DNA from: Variovorax ginsengisoli
GTDB taxonomy: Bacteria > Pseudomonadota > Gammaproteobacteria > Burkholderiales > Burkholderiaceae_C
DNA: 64,000 nt
Direction of reading: 5' to 3'
NCBI RefSeq assembly: GCF_030811835.1
Contig: NZ_JAUSRO010000020.1
Span: 1-64,000, forward strand
The notes below the pieces were generated by a model. The model ran no database searches. It saw nothing but the letters and a program-made list of their open reading frames with translations, and was not told where the DNA came from. Made by a program: the position numbers and the translations under genes. Shown one piece after another: positions 24,240 to 31,226 of the stretch; position 1 is the stretch's first letter, and every line of letters begins with the position of its first letter.

Positions 24240-26925
24240 CGTCGCCCCCTCCATACGACTCCACCTCCGCAGGCGGTTGGTCGTGCTTCGGTCCATCACC
24301 AGGCGGCCGTGGCTGCTGGGTGGTCCGTTCGTCGTCTTCATCCTCATCGTCGTCGCCGGGTGCCGGCGGCCACACGGGCGGCGCCTTGTACCCGCGTCGA
24401 CGCTGGCCACCGCCCTCGCGCCCGACGGTCCAACCCATGAACTCCAGCCAGCTGCGCACCTGGTTCTCCAGCAGCGTGGTGGACTTCGCCGCATCGGCGC
24501 CAAGTGCGGCCACCAGGCCATGGAGCGTGAGGAACGTGGTGTGCTGCGAATACTCGACCGTAAGCCTCGCTTCCGCGCCGGCCGCGCCCTCGCGCGTGAG
24601 CAGCTCGTAAAGGCGGCTCTGCACTGATGTGTCGGCCAGCCGCTTCATTTGTTCGGGCACGAAGAACTCGTCTTCTTCCTCGCGCGTCGGGTAGTAGCGC
24701 TCTTTGGCCTTGTACGCAGCGACGGCCTCCGCGAACAGCTGATCGCGGAATTTCTCCAGCCAGGCCAGCAGGATCGGCGAGTTGATCCAGATTGGCCAGA
24801 ACCGGCGGTTGCCGGTGAGGTCGTACAGGTAGCGCCGCTTGTTCGTCGTGCAGAAGATCACGCACTGACGTGGGTGCGGCTGGACGAACTTACCGTAGGC
24901 GCCCCGGAAGCGGTCGATGGTCGACGAGAAGAACGCCTTCACCTGCTCGCTGTCGGCGCGCCGGAACGCAGTCATCTCCGAAAGCTCATAGGCCCACAGG
25001 CCCTCCAGCTGCTCCATGCCCTCTTTGCCGTTGCCGATGTCGAAGTGCGTGTCACTGAAGAACTGCTTGCCGACCAGCACCTTCACGAACGTGCTCTTGC
25101 CGATGCCGCCCGGCCCCTCGAAGACCGGCGAATAGTCGAATTTGCAACCAGGCTCGAAAACCCGGGCGACCAAGCCCATCAACAGGAAGCGGCCGACCAG
25201 TTCGAGATACCTGCGCCGGCGCGGTTTGAGCTTTTCCGGGTCCATGCCCAACACGTGGATCAGCCACTTGTCGAGCCGCGGCTTGCCGTCATGTTGGAGA
25301 TCGTTGAGCCAGTCGCGCACAGGGTGAAAGCGAACCTCGTCAGCCACGGTGTCGATTCCTTCAGTGAGTGCGGCACGAGAGGCCGACTTCAGCTTGTAGG
25401 TCTGCTCAAGATAGTCGCCCAGGCGCAGGTCATCGGTATCGCCCAGTGGCCCCGGACTGGCTCGCCACGGCCAGGCCACGCGCGTACAGGGCGCCCCCCT
25501 CAACTCGTCGAAGCCCACGCATTGCTGAAGGTCAGGCGCCTTGCGTAGCGCGGCAACGATCAGCTTGCGCGTCACGCCAATCTGGTACGGCTTGCAATCG
25601 TTCTGCGCGCACATGAAATCGATGTGTTCCTGGAACGCGTCCTCACCGTCCCCAGCGCTAGCGGGGGGATCGCGCGGCGGGCCATCGCCACCGTTGCCAG
25701 CGCCTCCGCCGCCTGCGGACGCACCCTTGCCTTTCTTCGTCGACGCGGCCGCCTGCGCGGCTTTATCTGCATCGCTGAGAGGCAACGCCTGCGCACGCGC
25801 GAAGAGATTCATGACGCGCGTGAAAGGCCAGCTGTCGGTGTGGATCGCGTCACCGCAATCCCAGCCGTCGGGCACCTCGAGCGGCTTCGGTATCGGCAGG
25901 ATCTGCACCGTGCAGCCATGCGCGTCGCGCAGGGCAGCACCGAGCGCAAGCATGGTCGCAAAGCCCGGCTGCTTGTGCTCTGGCAGCAAAGGCTTGATGG
26001 CCTCGGCCAGCTTGATCGCCTCGCTGTCGCCCAGCAGCGCATCGCGCTCGACCTTCGTCAGCTTCTCGCGCTTGGCATCACAGTCTGGCCAGAGCAACAC
26101 CGTGTGCCCCGCGATCCACTCCCAGGTGGCTTTCGACCAGGCCTTGCCACCGCCTGGCCAGCTGACCACGCAGAAGATGCCGGGCGCAGTCGCATCGAGC
26201 AGCTGCTGAAGCGAGTCGGCTTTCTTCTCGCCCTCTACGCAGATGACCGTTCGCCCGGCAGGATGCGCGGCGCCCGGGTAGTACAGCGGCCGTGGCTCGT
26301 CCCATTGCTTCCAGTGCCACTTGGCGGCGCCATCGCGCGCGCTGATGCACCACGTGTAGGGCAGCACGTCCTTACTGCCGTCGCTCTTAAGGAAGCGCAC
26401 CGTGTAGCCGAGCAAGTGGTCGCCCACGCGGTACGTGGCTGTGTAGACGAGATCCTCCGGTGCACGTGCGAAGTGCCTGAACGTGGCCAGCGGCGCGTTC
26501 GTTGGCACGGGCATGACGGTGGTCCAGCCTTCGTCCTCGCGAGCGGGCTTCGCTGACGCGGGTGGAGGTCTTGGCGGTGGCGGTGGTGCAGTTCCGTCGG
26601 CGACCTTGATCAAGCCGGCGACATCCTCGAGCCCGGTCTCGCGAGCGACGGCCACAACCGCCTTTCCTGGCTCGAGCCCGAACACCGCCGCGTACAGGCT
26701 GATCAGATCGCCGCCGGCCTCGCCAGTCGCGAAGTCGCTCCAGCGGCCGTTCTTCAGGTTGACGGAGAAGCTCTTGCCCTCCCCGCCCGACAGTGAGCCG
26801 CAGACGTACTCGTTGATCTGCCGCACGCCGCCGGGCAGCCACAGCGGCACGAGCTCATCGGCCCGGGCCAGCAGCGCTTCGGCGAGTGCGGTGAAATTGA
26901 TGGGTGGTAGCGGTGCGCGTGACAT
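24226..26925 (-). CDS. Phage primase-helicase (TOPRIM plus VirE-type SF3 helicase)
   Basis: An 899-residue replication protein. The N-terminal half looks like a DNA primase: a WSDFATGEAGGDLISLYA segment near residue 62, then TOPRIM motif VICVEGEKKADSL (about 216) and an acidic pair in WPDCDAK (about 277). A Gly-rich linker sits at about 385-415. The C-terminal half is a VirE-type ATPase with Walker A EGPGGIGKSTF (about 595) and 'FCTTNKRRYLYD' (about 690). The tail is very acidic then Pro/Gly-rich. It should prime and unwind DNA for phage replication. It is the last large gene of the leftward early operon. Confidence 0.88.
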   Translation of the reverse strand: MSRAPLPPINFTALAEALLARADELVPLWLPGGVRQINEYVCGSLSGGEGKSFSVNLKNGRWSDFATGEAGGDLISLYAAVFGLEPGKAVVAVARETGLEDVAGLIKVADGTAPPPPPRPPPASAKPAREDEGWTTVMPVPTNAPLATFRHFARAPEDLVYTATYRVGDHLLGYTVRFLKSDGSKDVLPYTWCISARDGAAKWHWKQWDEPRPLYYPGAAHPAGRTVICVEGEKKADSLQQLLDATAPGIFCVVSWPGGGKAWSKATWEWIAGHTVLLWPDCDAKREKLTKVERDALLGDSEAIKLAEAIKPLLPEHKQPGFATMLALGAALRDAHGCTVQILPIPKPLEVPDGWDCGDAIHTDSWPFTRVMNLFARAQALPLSDADKAAQAAASTKKGKGASAGGGGAGNGGDGPPRDPPASAGDGEDAFQEHIDFMCAQNDCKPYQIGVTRKLIVAALRKAPDLQQCVGFDELRGAPCTRVAWPWRASPGPLGDTDDLRLGDYLEQTYKLKSASRAALTEGIDTVADEVRFHPVRDWLNDLQHDGKPRLDKWLIHVLGMDPEKLKPRRRRYLELVGRFLLMGLVARVFEPGCKFDYSPVFEGPGGIGKSTFVKVLVGKQFFSDTHFDIGNGKEGMEQLEGLWAYELSEMTAFRRADSEQVKAFFSSTIDRFRGAYGKFVQPHPRQCVIFCTTNKRRYLYDLTGNRRFWPIWINSPILLAWLEKFRDQLFAEAVAAYKAKERYYPTREEEDEFFVPEQMKRLADTSVQSRLYELLTREGAAGAEARLTVEYSQHTTFLTLHGLVAALGADAAKSTTLLENQVRSWLEFMGWTVGREGGGQRRRGYKAPPVWPPAPGDDDEDEDDERTTQQPRPPGDGPKHDQPPAEVESYGGGDDEPF

Positions 26926-26934
26926 CAGGGACCG

Positions 26935-27234
26935 TCAGACCGAGGGCGATGCCCATGTGGTGACGATGGCCTGGAGCGCGCAACGAGACTCGACCTGCTG
27001 CGCCGGCTTGCGCGGGCAGTATTCCGCGACCGGCCGATTTCGATACGGCACCTTGCGGGTGCGCGCGATGTGCAGCACGCCAACGCGGCACATGTCGCTC
27101 ACCGTGCGCCGAGCAGCGAGCAGACCCACCTGCGATGCTGCGGCCAGCTCACGCAACGTCGGTGCACTGTCGGCGGTGGCCAGTTCCGACGACGCCCGGT
27201 ACAGCGCCTGGCGCACTTCCCCTGCCGGCCTCAT
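26935..27234 (-). CDS. Small winged-helix phage protein
   Basis: A 99-residue protein overlapping the CII-like gene by 4 bases. Residues 20-55 (APTLRELAAASQVGLLAARR) look like a winged helix-turn-helix, as found in small replication or regulatory proteins placed before primase-helicase genes in phages. It may help open or recognise the origin, by analogy only. The rest is basic and Pro/Arg-rich. Confidence 0.6.
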   Translation of the reverse strand: MRPAGEVRQALYRASSELATADSAPTLRELAAASQVGLLAARRTVSDMCRVGVLHIARTRKVPYRNRPVAEYCPRKPAQQVESRCALQAIVTTWASPSV

Positions 27235-27710
27235 TTCGCACCTCGTGGCTTGCCTGCCTTATTCAATGCAGCGCATGCCCGGCGCATGGCCTGTGCCGAA
27301 GCGACCAGCTCGCCCAGCTTGCGATCGATGCGGGCCATCTCGTTGTCGCTGATGCCACCATCGGCCAAATCCGCGCAGGCCTCAGCCACTAGGTTGTGCG
27401 CCTCCATCGACGTCTGAGCGACAGTCAGCATGGCCTCGTTGAGCGGCATGGCCGGCAGCGAAGGCAGAGGCAAAAGCAGGCATTGCGAACTCGCCGCTAC
27501 TGCCGTCGGGTAGGCCAGCGCGTCGACCGTATGCAGCTCGCCGCACATGCGCGAAAGCTCTGCCGCGTCGAAGGCGCCCCACTTGAAGCCCGGAGCACCG
27601 CGGAGCTCCTTTTCCATAGTCGACGCCGACTTGTCCAGGCGCGGCGCGACCGCATCGATGCCGCCCGGGTACGAGCGCGCTTGGCGCCGTGATGCATCCA
27701 GAATATTCAT
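27231..27710 (-). CDS. Phage regulatory protein, CII family
   Basis: A 159-residue protein with the N-terminal pattern of CII-type phage regulators: MNILDASRRQARSYPGG, then RLDKSASTMEKELRG, a helix-turn-helix. The C-terminal half is helical. CII-type proteins activate lysogeny promoters, or aid replication in P2-like phages. It lies in the leftward early operon after the Cro-like gene, as in lambda. The ATG at 27710 has a GAGGGAG Shine-Dalgarno. Confidence 0.75.
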   Translation of the reverse strand: MNILDASRRQARSYPGGIDAVAPRLDKSASTMEKELRGAPGFKWGAFDAAELSRMCGELHTVDALAYPTAVAASSQCLLLPLPSLPAMPLNEAMLTVAQTSMEAHNLVAEACADLADGGISDNEMARIDRKLGELVASAQAMRRACAALNKAGKPRGAK

Positions 27711-27922
27711 ATCTCCCTCGATGAAAAGCCGCCATAGGCACGGCGTTGAGACGCAGCCAAACTCGCGCCGTGAATACAAAGAAAAGACCTCATCGCCCCG
27801 GCCCGCCCAACACCACGCACCTGCCCGCGCGTGGCGATTTGGAGGAGGAAAAATGGCAAAGCACAGGCGAACCGGTTTCGGTGGCGACGAGGAAAAAAGG
27901 GCTCAGCGGCATGGCTCGGGTG

Positions 27923-28204
27923 TCAGGCGTTGGGGTCGCGGACAAGCACGCGGCGCTCCATTCGGAGGCGATGGCGCCATTCGTCGAGATTGGTGCTGTA
28001 GGTATCCGGCATCGGCGACCGCGTTCCGTTTGAAAGCGAGACGAAGTGCACCCACGTCAAACCTCCGTCGGTGATTCGGACGCCAACGATCTCAATCGTC
28101 CTGCAGCTGTGCGTGCTCAGCCAACGTTGACCGACCACCGGATCGCGGAAGTCCAGGCCGAAGATGCGGCGGACGAATCGCGCAAATGGGCGCACGGAGG
28201 CCAT
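27923..28204 (-). CDS. Small conserved phage protein, unknown function
   Basis: A 93-residue protein with a basic N-terminus and a compact beta-rich body (DPVVGQRWLSTHSCRTIEI, VGVRITDGGLTWVHFVSL) ending in a basic helix. The pattern 'DPvvGqrW.s..s.rti.v' recurs in small phage proteins with an SH3-like fold, so I regard it as real, but I cannot give a function. It follows the Cro-like gene without a gap. A plus-strand ORF opposite it has a strong Shine-Dalgarno (see findings). Confidence 0.62.
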   Translation of the reverse strand: MASVRPFARFVRRIFGLDFRDPVVGQRWLSTHSCRTIEIVGVRITDGGLTWVHFVSLSNGTRSPMPDTYSTNLDEWRHRLRMERRVLVRDPNA

Positions 28205-28498
28205 TCACGCGCCCTCGTGGACGGGCCAGGGCCCTCTTGCCCCGTCGATGACCGGAGGGTTGAAGTTGCCTTCAAACTCCGGCCAAATATCCTGCCAGTC
28301 GGCCGGTCGAAGGTCGCGCCTCGTGACCGAACCGCCGGTCGCTCGCTCAATCGCGATGCAATATTGCGGGCTTGGTATGCGTTTCGCATAGCCGTGCTGC
28401 CACTGCCGGATCTGCGTGTCGCTCTTTGCGCCGATCGCAATTCTGAGTTCGGAGACCGAAAGGGTCCCGGGTTGCCGGAGGTAGTCGATCAACTTCAT
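28205..28498 (-). CDS. Cro-like regulator, YdaS-type helix-turn-helix
   Basis: A 97-residue protein starting MKLIDYLRQPGTLSVSELR, with a helix-turn-helix in residues about 13-40 (AIGAKSDTQIRQWQHGYAKR). It lies divergently from the repressor gene, the place of cro, and should compete for the same operators. No Shine-Dalgarno precedes the ATG, and the predicted promoter would start transcription within a few bases of it, so the mRNA may be leaderless. An ATG three codons upstream is an alternative. Confidence 0.78.
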   Translation of the reverse strand: MKLIDYLRQPGTLSVSELRIAIGAKSDTQIRQWQHGYAKRIPSPQYCIAIERATGGSVTRRDLRPADWQDIWPEFEGNFNPPVIDGARGPWPVHEGA

Positions 28499-28505
28499 GG
28501 GCAGC

Positions 28506-28548
28506 ATGCTATAGCAAATGCTACCTACATCCAAGTAGCGGTTGCTAC
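28506..28548 (-). promoter_or_regulatory. Leftward early promoter with two repressor operators
   Basis: Two palindromic sites, TAGCAAATGCTA (28512-28523) and GTAGCGGTTGCTAC (28535-28548), lie 23 bases apart between the Cro-like and repressor genes. On the minus strand TTGGAT (28529-28534) and TAGCAT (28506-28511), 17 bases apart, form a plausible promoter that the first operator covers. Near-identical sites occur on the other side of the repressor gene. Binding of the repressor here is inferred. Confidence 0.78.
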
Positions 28549-28579
28549 TTTATTTGCGAGTACTGTCAGAGAGATGGAT

Positions 28580-29302
28580 ATGCAGAATTTCGCAAGCTTC
28601 AGGCGTGCTCGATTGGAGCAACTTGCCGACAAGCTAGGCGGCAAAGCAACGCTCGGGCGGAAGCTTGGCTACAAGGATGGGGCGTTTGTCGGACAGATGA
28701 TCCGAGGTGAGCGACCCATCACAGAAAAAACCCTTGCGGCTGTTCACGCGCTCCCAGGCTTCAAAGGTTGGTTCAGTGGGCTCGGGGATAACGAATCTCA
28801 GAATTCGGCCACTTCACTCGACAGCGACCCCATCATGGCGGACCTCGTGGATTCCTTTGGAATACGCCCAACTCCGGTGGTCCGACTTCGCAAAATTTTT
28901 GTGCTGAAGAATGCCACGGGCGGCTTCATTGAAGAGGATTTCTGGCTCGAGGATGAAGATCGTCTACGCGAAAGCACAGGACAGTTCGCACTCATTGCTT
29001 CGTCCGATCCACGCGCCTTTCTTGTTGAAGTTGGTGAATCAACGATGAGCCCCAGGTTCAACAGGGGTGAGTACGTCCTTGTGGAGCCAGGCACCCTTCC
29101 AGAGCTCGAGGACGACGTGCTTGTGCGTTTTGTGAACGGTGATATGGCGCTCCGACGGCTAGCATCGAGACGCGGCGGGCTGCGGCTTGCCCGGATTGAG
29201 GGCGGCGCAGTCGAGGAGTTTCCGACCTACGCAGTGAGTTGGATGTACTACGTTCCTCACGTCGTTCCAAGGTCTCGAATCCTTGATGTCGCACCAAAAT
29301 AG
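28580..29302 (+). CDS. CI-like prophage repressor, S24 peptidase family
   Basis: A 240-residue lysogeny repressor. The N-terminal 70 residues hold a helix-turn-helix (LGRKLGYKDGAFVGQMIRGE). The C-terminal half is a LexA/CI S24 domain with the Ser motif VGESTMSPRFNRGEYVLVE. The position of the catalytic Lys reads MALRRL, that is Arg rather than Lys, so self-cleavage may be lost. The ATG at 28580 is preferred because the AGAGAG Shine-Dalgarno is six bases before it; ATG 28574 abuts it. The TAG stop overlaps the operator at 29300. It is lower in GC than its neighbours. Confidence 0.9.
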   Translation: MQNFASFRRARLEQLADKLGGKATLGRKLGYKDGAFVGQMIRGERPITEKTLAAVHALPGFKGWFSGLGDNESQNSATSLDSDPIMADLVDSFGIRPTPVVRLRKIFVLKNATGGFIEEDFWLEDEDRLRESTGQFALIASSDPRAFLVEVGESTMSPRFNRGEYVLVEPGTLPELEDDVLVRFVNGDMALRRLASRRGGLRLARIEGGAVEEFPTYAVSWMYYVPHVVPRSRILDVAPK

Positions 29303-29340
29303 CATTTGCTATTGCCTTGATCGGTAGCGTTTGCTACATT
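29300..29340 (+). promoter_or_regulatory. Rightward early promoter with two repressor operators
   Basis: TAGCATTTGCTA (29300-29311) and GTAGCGTTTGCTAC (29324-29337) are 24 bases apart and match the pair left of the repressor gene. TTGCCT (29312-29317) and TACATT (29335-29340), 17 bases apart, make a sigma70-like promoter overlapping the second site, directed into the rightward early operon. The first operator includes the repressor stop codon. Confidence 0.8.
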
Positions 29341-29365
29341 GGCCTCCGTTCAAACGACGGAGGCC
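29341..29365 (+). other. 9-bp hairpin containing the Shine-Dalgarno of the first rightward gene
   Basis: GGCCTCCGT (29341-29349) pairs perfectly with ACGGAGGCC (29357-29365) around a 7-base loop. The right arm contains the GGAGG ribosome-binding site of the gene starting at 29369. Since the predicted transcript starts near 29347, only a longer transcript (for example one reading through from the repressor) would form the full stem and block translation. Confidence 0.5.
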
Positions 29366-29368
29366 GAA

Positions 29369-29659
29369 ATGCCACATCCTTCCCGATCCGCCCAGGCGGC
29401 TCCATCACCATCCGACGCGCAGCCCGCGCCGACGTGCACCTGCACAGCGCTCTGCGGCGACGATCCAGGCATCCGCGATGCCAAGGTCACGCCGTGCGCG
29501 TGGTTCGTCGAATGCCAGCGGGCACGCTTCGCACGCGACGCGGCGCCTGACCTGCTGCTGGCCGTCGAGGGCCTGATTGAAGCGGCCGAGGCCGGCGCGC
29601 CGAGCCTTGAGGCCATCCGCATCGGCCCCGATGCGATTGCCATGGCGCGGGGGTTGTGA
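29369..29659 (+). CDS. Small Cys-rich phage protein, unknown
   Basis: A 96-residue protein, first gene of the rightward early operon. It has a Pro/Ala/Ser-rich N-terminus, then a Cys cluster CTCTALCGDDPG and CAWFVEC (residues about 22-52) that could bind zinc, then a helix. The start at 29369 has ACGGAGG just upstream. The stop overlaps the next ATG (TGATG), so it is translationally coupled. No function recognised. Confidence 0.62.
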   Translation: MPHPSRSAQAAPSPSDAQPAPTCTCTALCGDDPGIRDAKVTPCAWFVECQRARFARDAAPDLLLAVEGLIEAAEAGAPSLEAIRIGPDAIAMARGL

Positions 29660-29958
29660 TGCGCCGCCCTCCCCTGACCCGCGCCGAGATCGAGCACCTC
29701 TCCGACGTCCGCTACAAGATTGCGCAAGAGGTGGTCAAGGTCAACCAGCGCCGACGTCGCCGTGAGCGCCGCGAATGGTGGCGGGCCCGGCTCAAGCCGG
29801 TCACCGATTGCATCGTGGTGTGGCTCGCAGTGCTGGTGTTCGTCGTGCTCTGGAGCTACGCTCCGACCATCGACGACGGCGCCGAAGTCGTTGCTGCTGA
29901 TGCTCAGGACTATCGAGAGGCAGCGCACGCAGCCGCTTCCCCCGAGGTGGCGCCGTGA
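29659..29958 (+). CDS. Small phage membrane protein, basic cytoplasmic N-terminus
   Basis: A 99-residue protein with a very basic segment (QRRRRRERR, residues about 31-39) followed by one membrane span (about residues 52-68, IVVWLAVLVFVVLWSY) and an acidic tail. Positive-inside rule gives N-in, C-out. It is coupled to both neighbours by one-base stop/start overlaps. Role unknown; small early membrane proteins of temperate phages sometimes act in superinfection exclusion, but nothing here proves that. Confidence 0.6.
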   Translation: MRRPPLTRAEIEHLSDVRYKIAQEVVKVNQRRRRRERREWWRARLKPVTDCIVVWLAVLVFVVLWSYAPTIDDGAEVVAADAQDYREAAHAAASPEVAP

Positions 29959-30170
29959 TGGTCGACGAACAGGACATCGCGCAGCTCCAGGAGGAGCACG
30001 AGCGCATGGCCAACAAGCTGCGCAACACCGAGGACTGGGCATTCAATGCCTTCGACGACTTCCTGCAGGTGCTGGGCGAGGTGTGCTGGACCGTCGGCAT
30101 CGCTGTCGTCGTGATTGCCGTGCTGGCCTTGACATATGCGGTGCGCAACGTCGGAGCGGCCATCCCATGA
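29958..30170 (+). CDS. Small phage membrane protein
   Basis: A 70-residue protein with a charged helical N-terminus (DEQDIAQLQEEHERM) and one C-terminal membrane span (about residues 40-62, VCWTVGIAVVVIAVLALTYAV). It is coupled to the preceding membrane-protein gene and overlaps the next gene by four bases. The pairing of two single-span proteins suggests they work together; function unknown. Confidence 0.58.
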   Translation: MVDEQDIAQLQEEHERMANKLRNTEDWAFNAFDDFLQVLGEVCWTVGIAVVVIAVLALTYAVRNVGAAIP

Positions 30171-30535
30171 ACGCCGTGCAGACGTCTGCACTGCCCAACG
30201 AGCCCGATATGTTCGCCGGCACGCCCAGCGCGCCGCCCGACGTCATCGAGGTCGTGGGCACCCTCATCGCCGATGCCGAGGTGCGCGCGCGCCTGGTCGG
30301 CGAGCACAGCGTGCCGGTGCTGTGCGTCGAGGTGCGGCCCCTCTCTGGTTTGCACCGCTCCATCCACGCGGAGCTGGTCTACACCGAGACCACCCGCGCC
30401 CTGGCCGTGGCCAAGGCCGCCACGCTGCGCCGCGGCGCACGCATCACGGTCACCACGCCGCTCCAGGACATGCGCACGGTCTTCCCGCACGCGCAGTCGC
30501 TCACCCTCATCCCCATCCCTCCACACCATGCGTAA
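30167..30535 (+). CDS. Phage protein of unknown function, possibly OB-fold
   Basis: A 122-residue protein whose N-terminus (MNAVQTSALPNEPDMF) encodes one of the four TGCAGACGTCTGCA palindromes. The body (VVGTLIADAEVRARL, VPVLCVEVRP, IHAELVYTETTRALA, GARITVTTPL) alternates beta strands and a helix in a way that recalls single-stranded-DNA-binding OB-fold proteins. That reading is tentative. It lies before the dNMP kinase, overlapping it by 8 bases, which fits a DNA-metabolism role. Confidence 0.58.
   Translation: MNAVQTSALPNEPDMFAGTPSAPPDVIEVVGTLIADAEVRARLVGEHSVPVLCVEVRPLSGLHRSIHAELVYTETTRALAVAKAATLRRGARITVTTPLQDMRTVFPHAQSLTLIPIPPHHA
30176..30191. repeat. Palindrome TGCAGACGTCTGCA, copy 4 (16 bp perfect)
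   Basis: Located at codons 4-8 of an early gene (VQTSA). This is the only copy in the rightward operon. Confidence 0.8.
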
Positions 30536-31226
30536 AAAACAAGTCATCGGCCTGTCCGGTTTTTCCGGCTCAGGCAAAGACACCGTCGCCGACCTGCTGG
30601 TCGTTCACTGCCACTTCCGTAAGCTGGCTTTCGCCGACGCCCTGCGCGGCGAGATCGCCAACGCGTTCGAGATCGACATTGCGACCCTGAGCGCGCCAGA
30701 GACGAAGCACGAGCCCACGCCCATGCTGGCGATGTCTCGCGCACCGATGGAGTTCCTGTCCGCCATCACGCACGCGCTCGGCGTTCACAGCTGCGGGATA
30801 TCTGCGGCGGACTACCTTGCGTGGATCGAGAAGCCCCGTACGCCGCGCGAGATCATGCAGTGGTGGGGTACGGAATACCGCCGCGCTCGAACGCCGAACT
30901 ACTGGTCGCACAAGCTGCTGCAGCGCATCTTCGACCACACCAAGGATGGCGAATCGCGCTTCGTCGTGACCGACTGCCGGTACATGAACGAGGTTCAGTC
31001 TGTGCGCATGCTCAGCGGTGTGCTGTGGCAGATCAACCGTCCCGGCATCGACACCAGCAACACGCCCGAGGGTGTGCACAGCAGCGCGACAGACGGATCG
31101 GAGTTCGGCCCTGACCTGGTGCTGAACAACAGCCACACCATCGCTCACCTGCAGCAGCTGGTGCTGAGCGAGTTCCTCGCCCGTGAAACCGGCATTCCCG
31201 GCATGACCGTGACGGTGCCCGCATGA
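30528..31226 (+). CDS. Deoxynucleoside monophosphate kinase-like protein
   Basis: A 232-residue P-loop kinase: GFSGSGKDTVADLL (residues about 9-22) is a Walker A typical of phage dNMP kinases and dephospho-CoA-kinase-like enzymes. 'WWGTEYRRA', 'WSHKLLQRIF' and 'VVTDCRYMNE' are further family landmarks (lid Arg residues and an Asp-Arg pair). It would phosphorylate dNMPs to feed phage DNA synthesis. It overlaps the following ParB-like gene by 4 bases. Confidence 0.82.
   Translation: MRKKQVIGLSGFSGSGKDTVADLLVVHCHFRKLAFADALRGEIANAFEIDIATLSAPETKHEPTPMLAMSRAPMEFLSAITHALGVHSCGISAADYLAWIEKPRTPREIMQWWGTEYRRARTPNYWSHKLLQRIFDHTKDGESRFVVTDCRYMNEVQSVRMLSGVLWQINRPGIDTSNTPEGVHSSATDGSEFGPDLVLNNSHTIAHLQQLVLSEFLARETGIPGMTVTVPA

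Noticed and set aside
28046..28573. Upstream extension of the repressor ORF
   Set aside because: It would run antisense through the Cro-like gene and operators; the Shine-Dalgarno at 28568 marks the true start region.
30273..30527. In-frame upstream extension of the dNMP kinase
   Set aside because: The extension overlaps the previous gene wholly and is Arg/Ser/Pro-rich; the ATG at 30528 directly precedes the P-loop.
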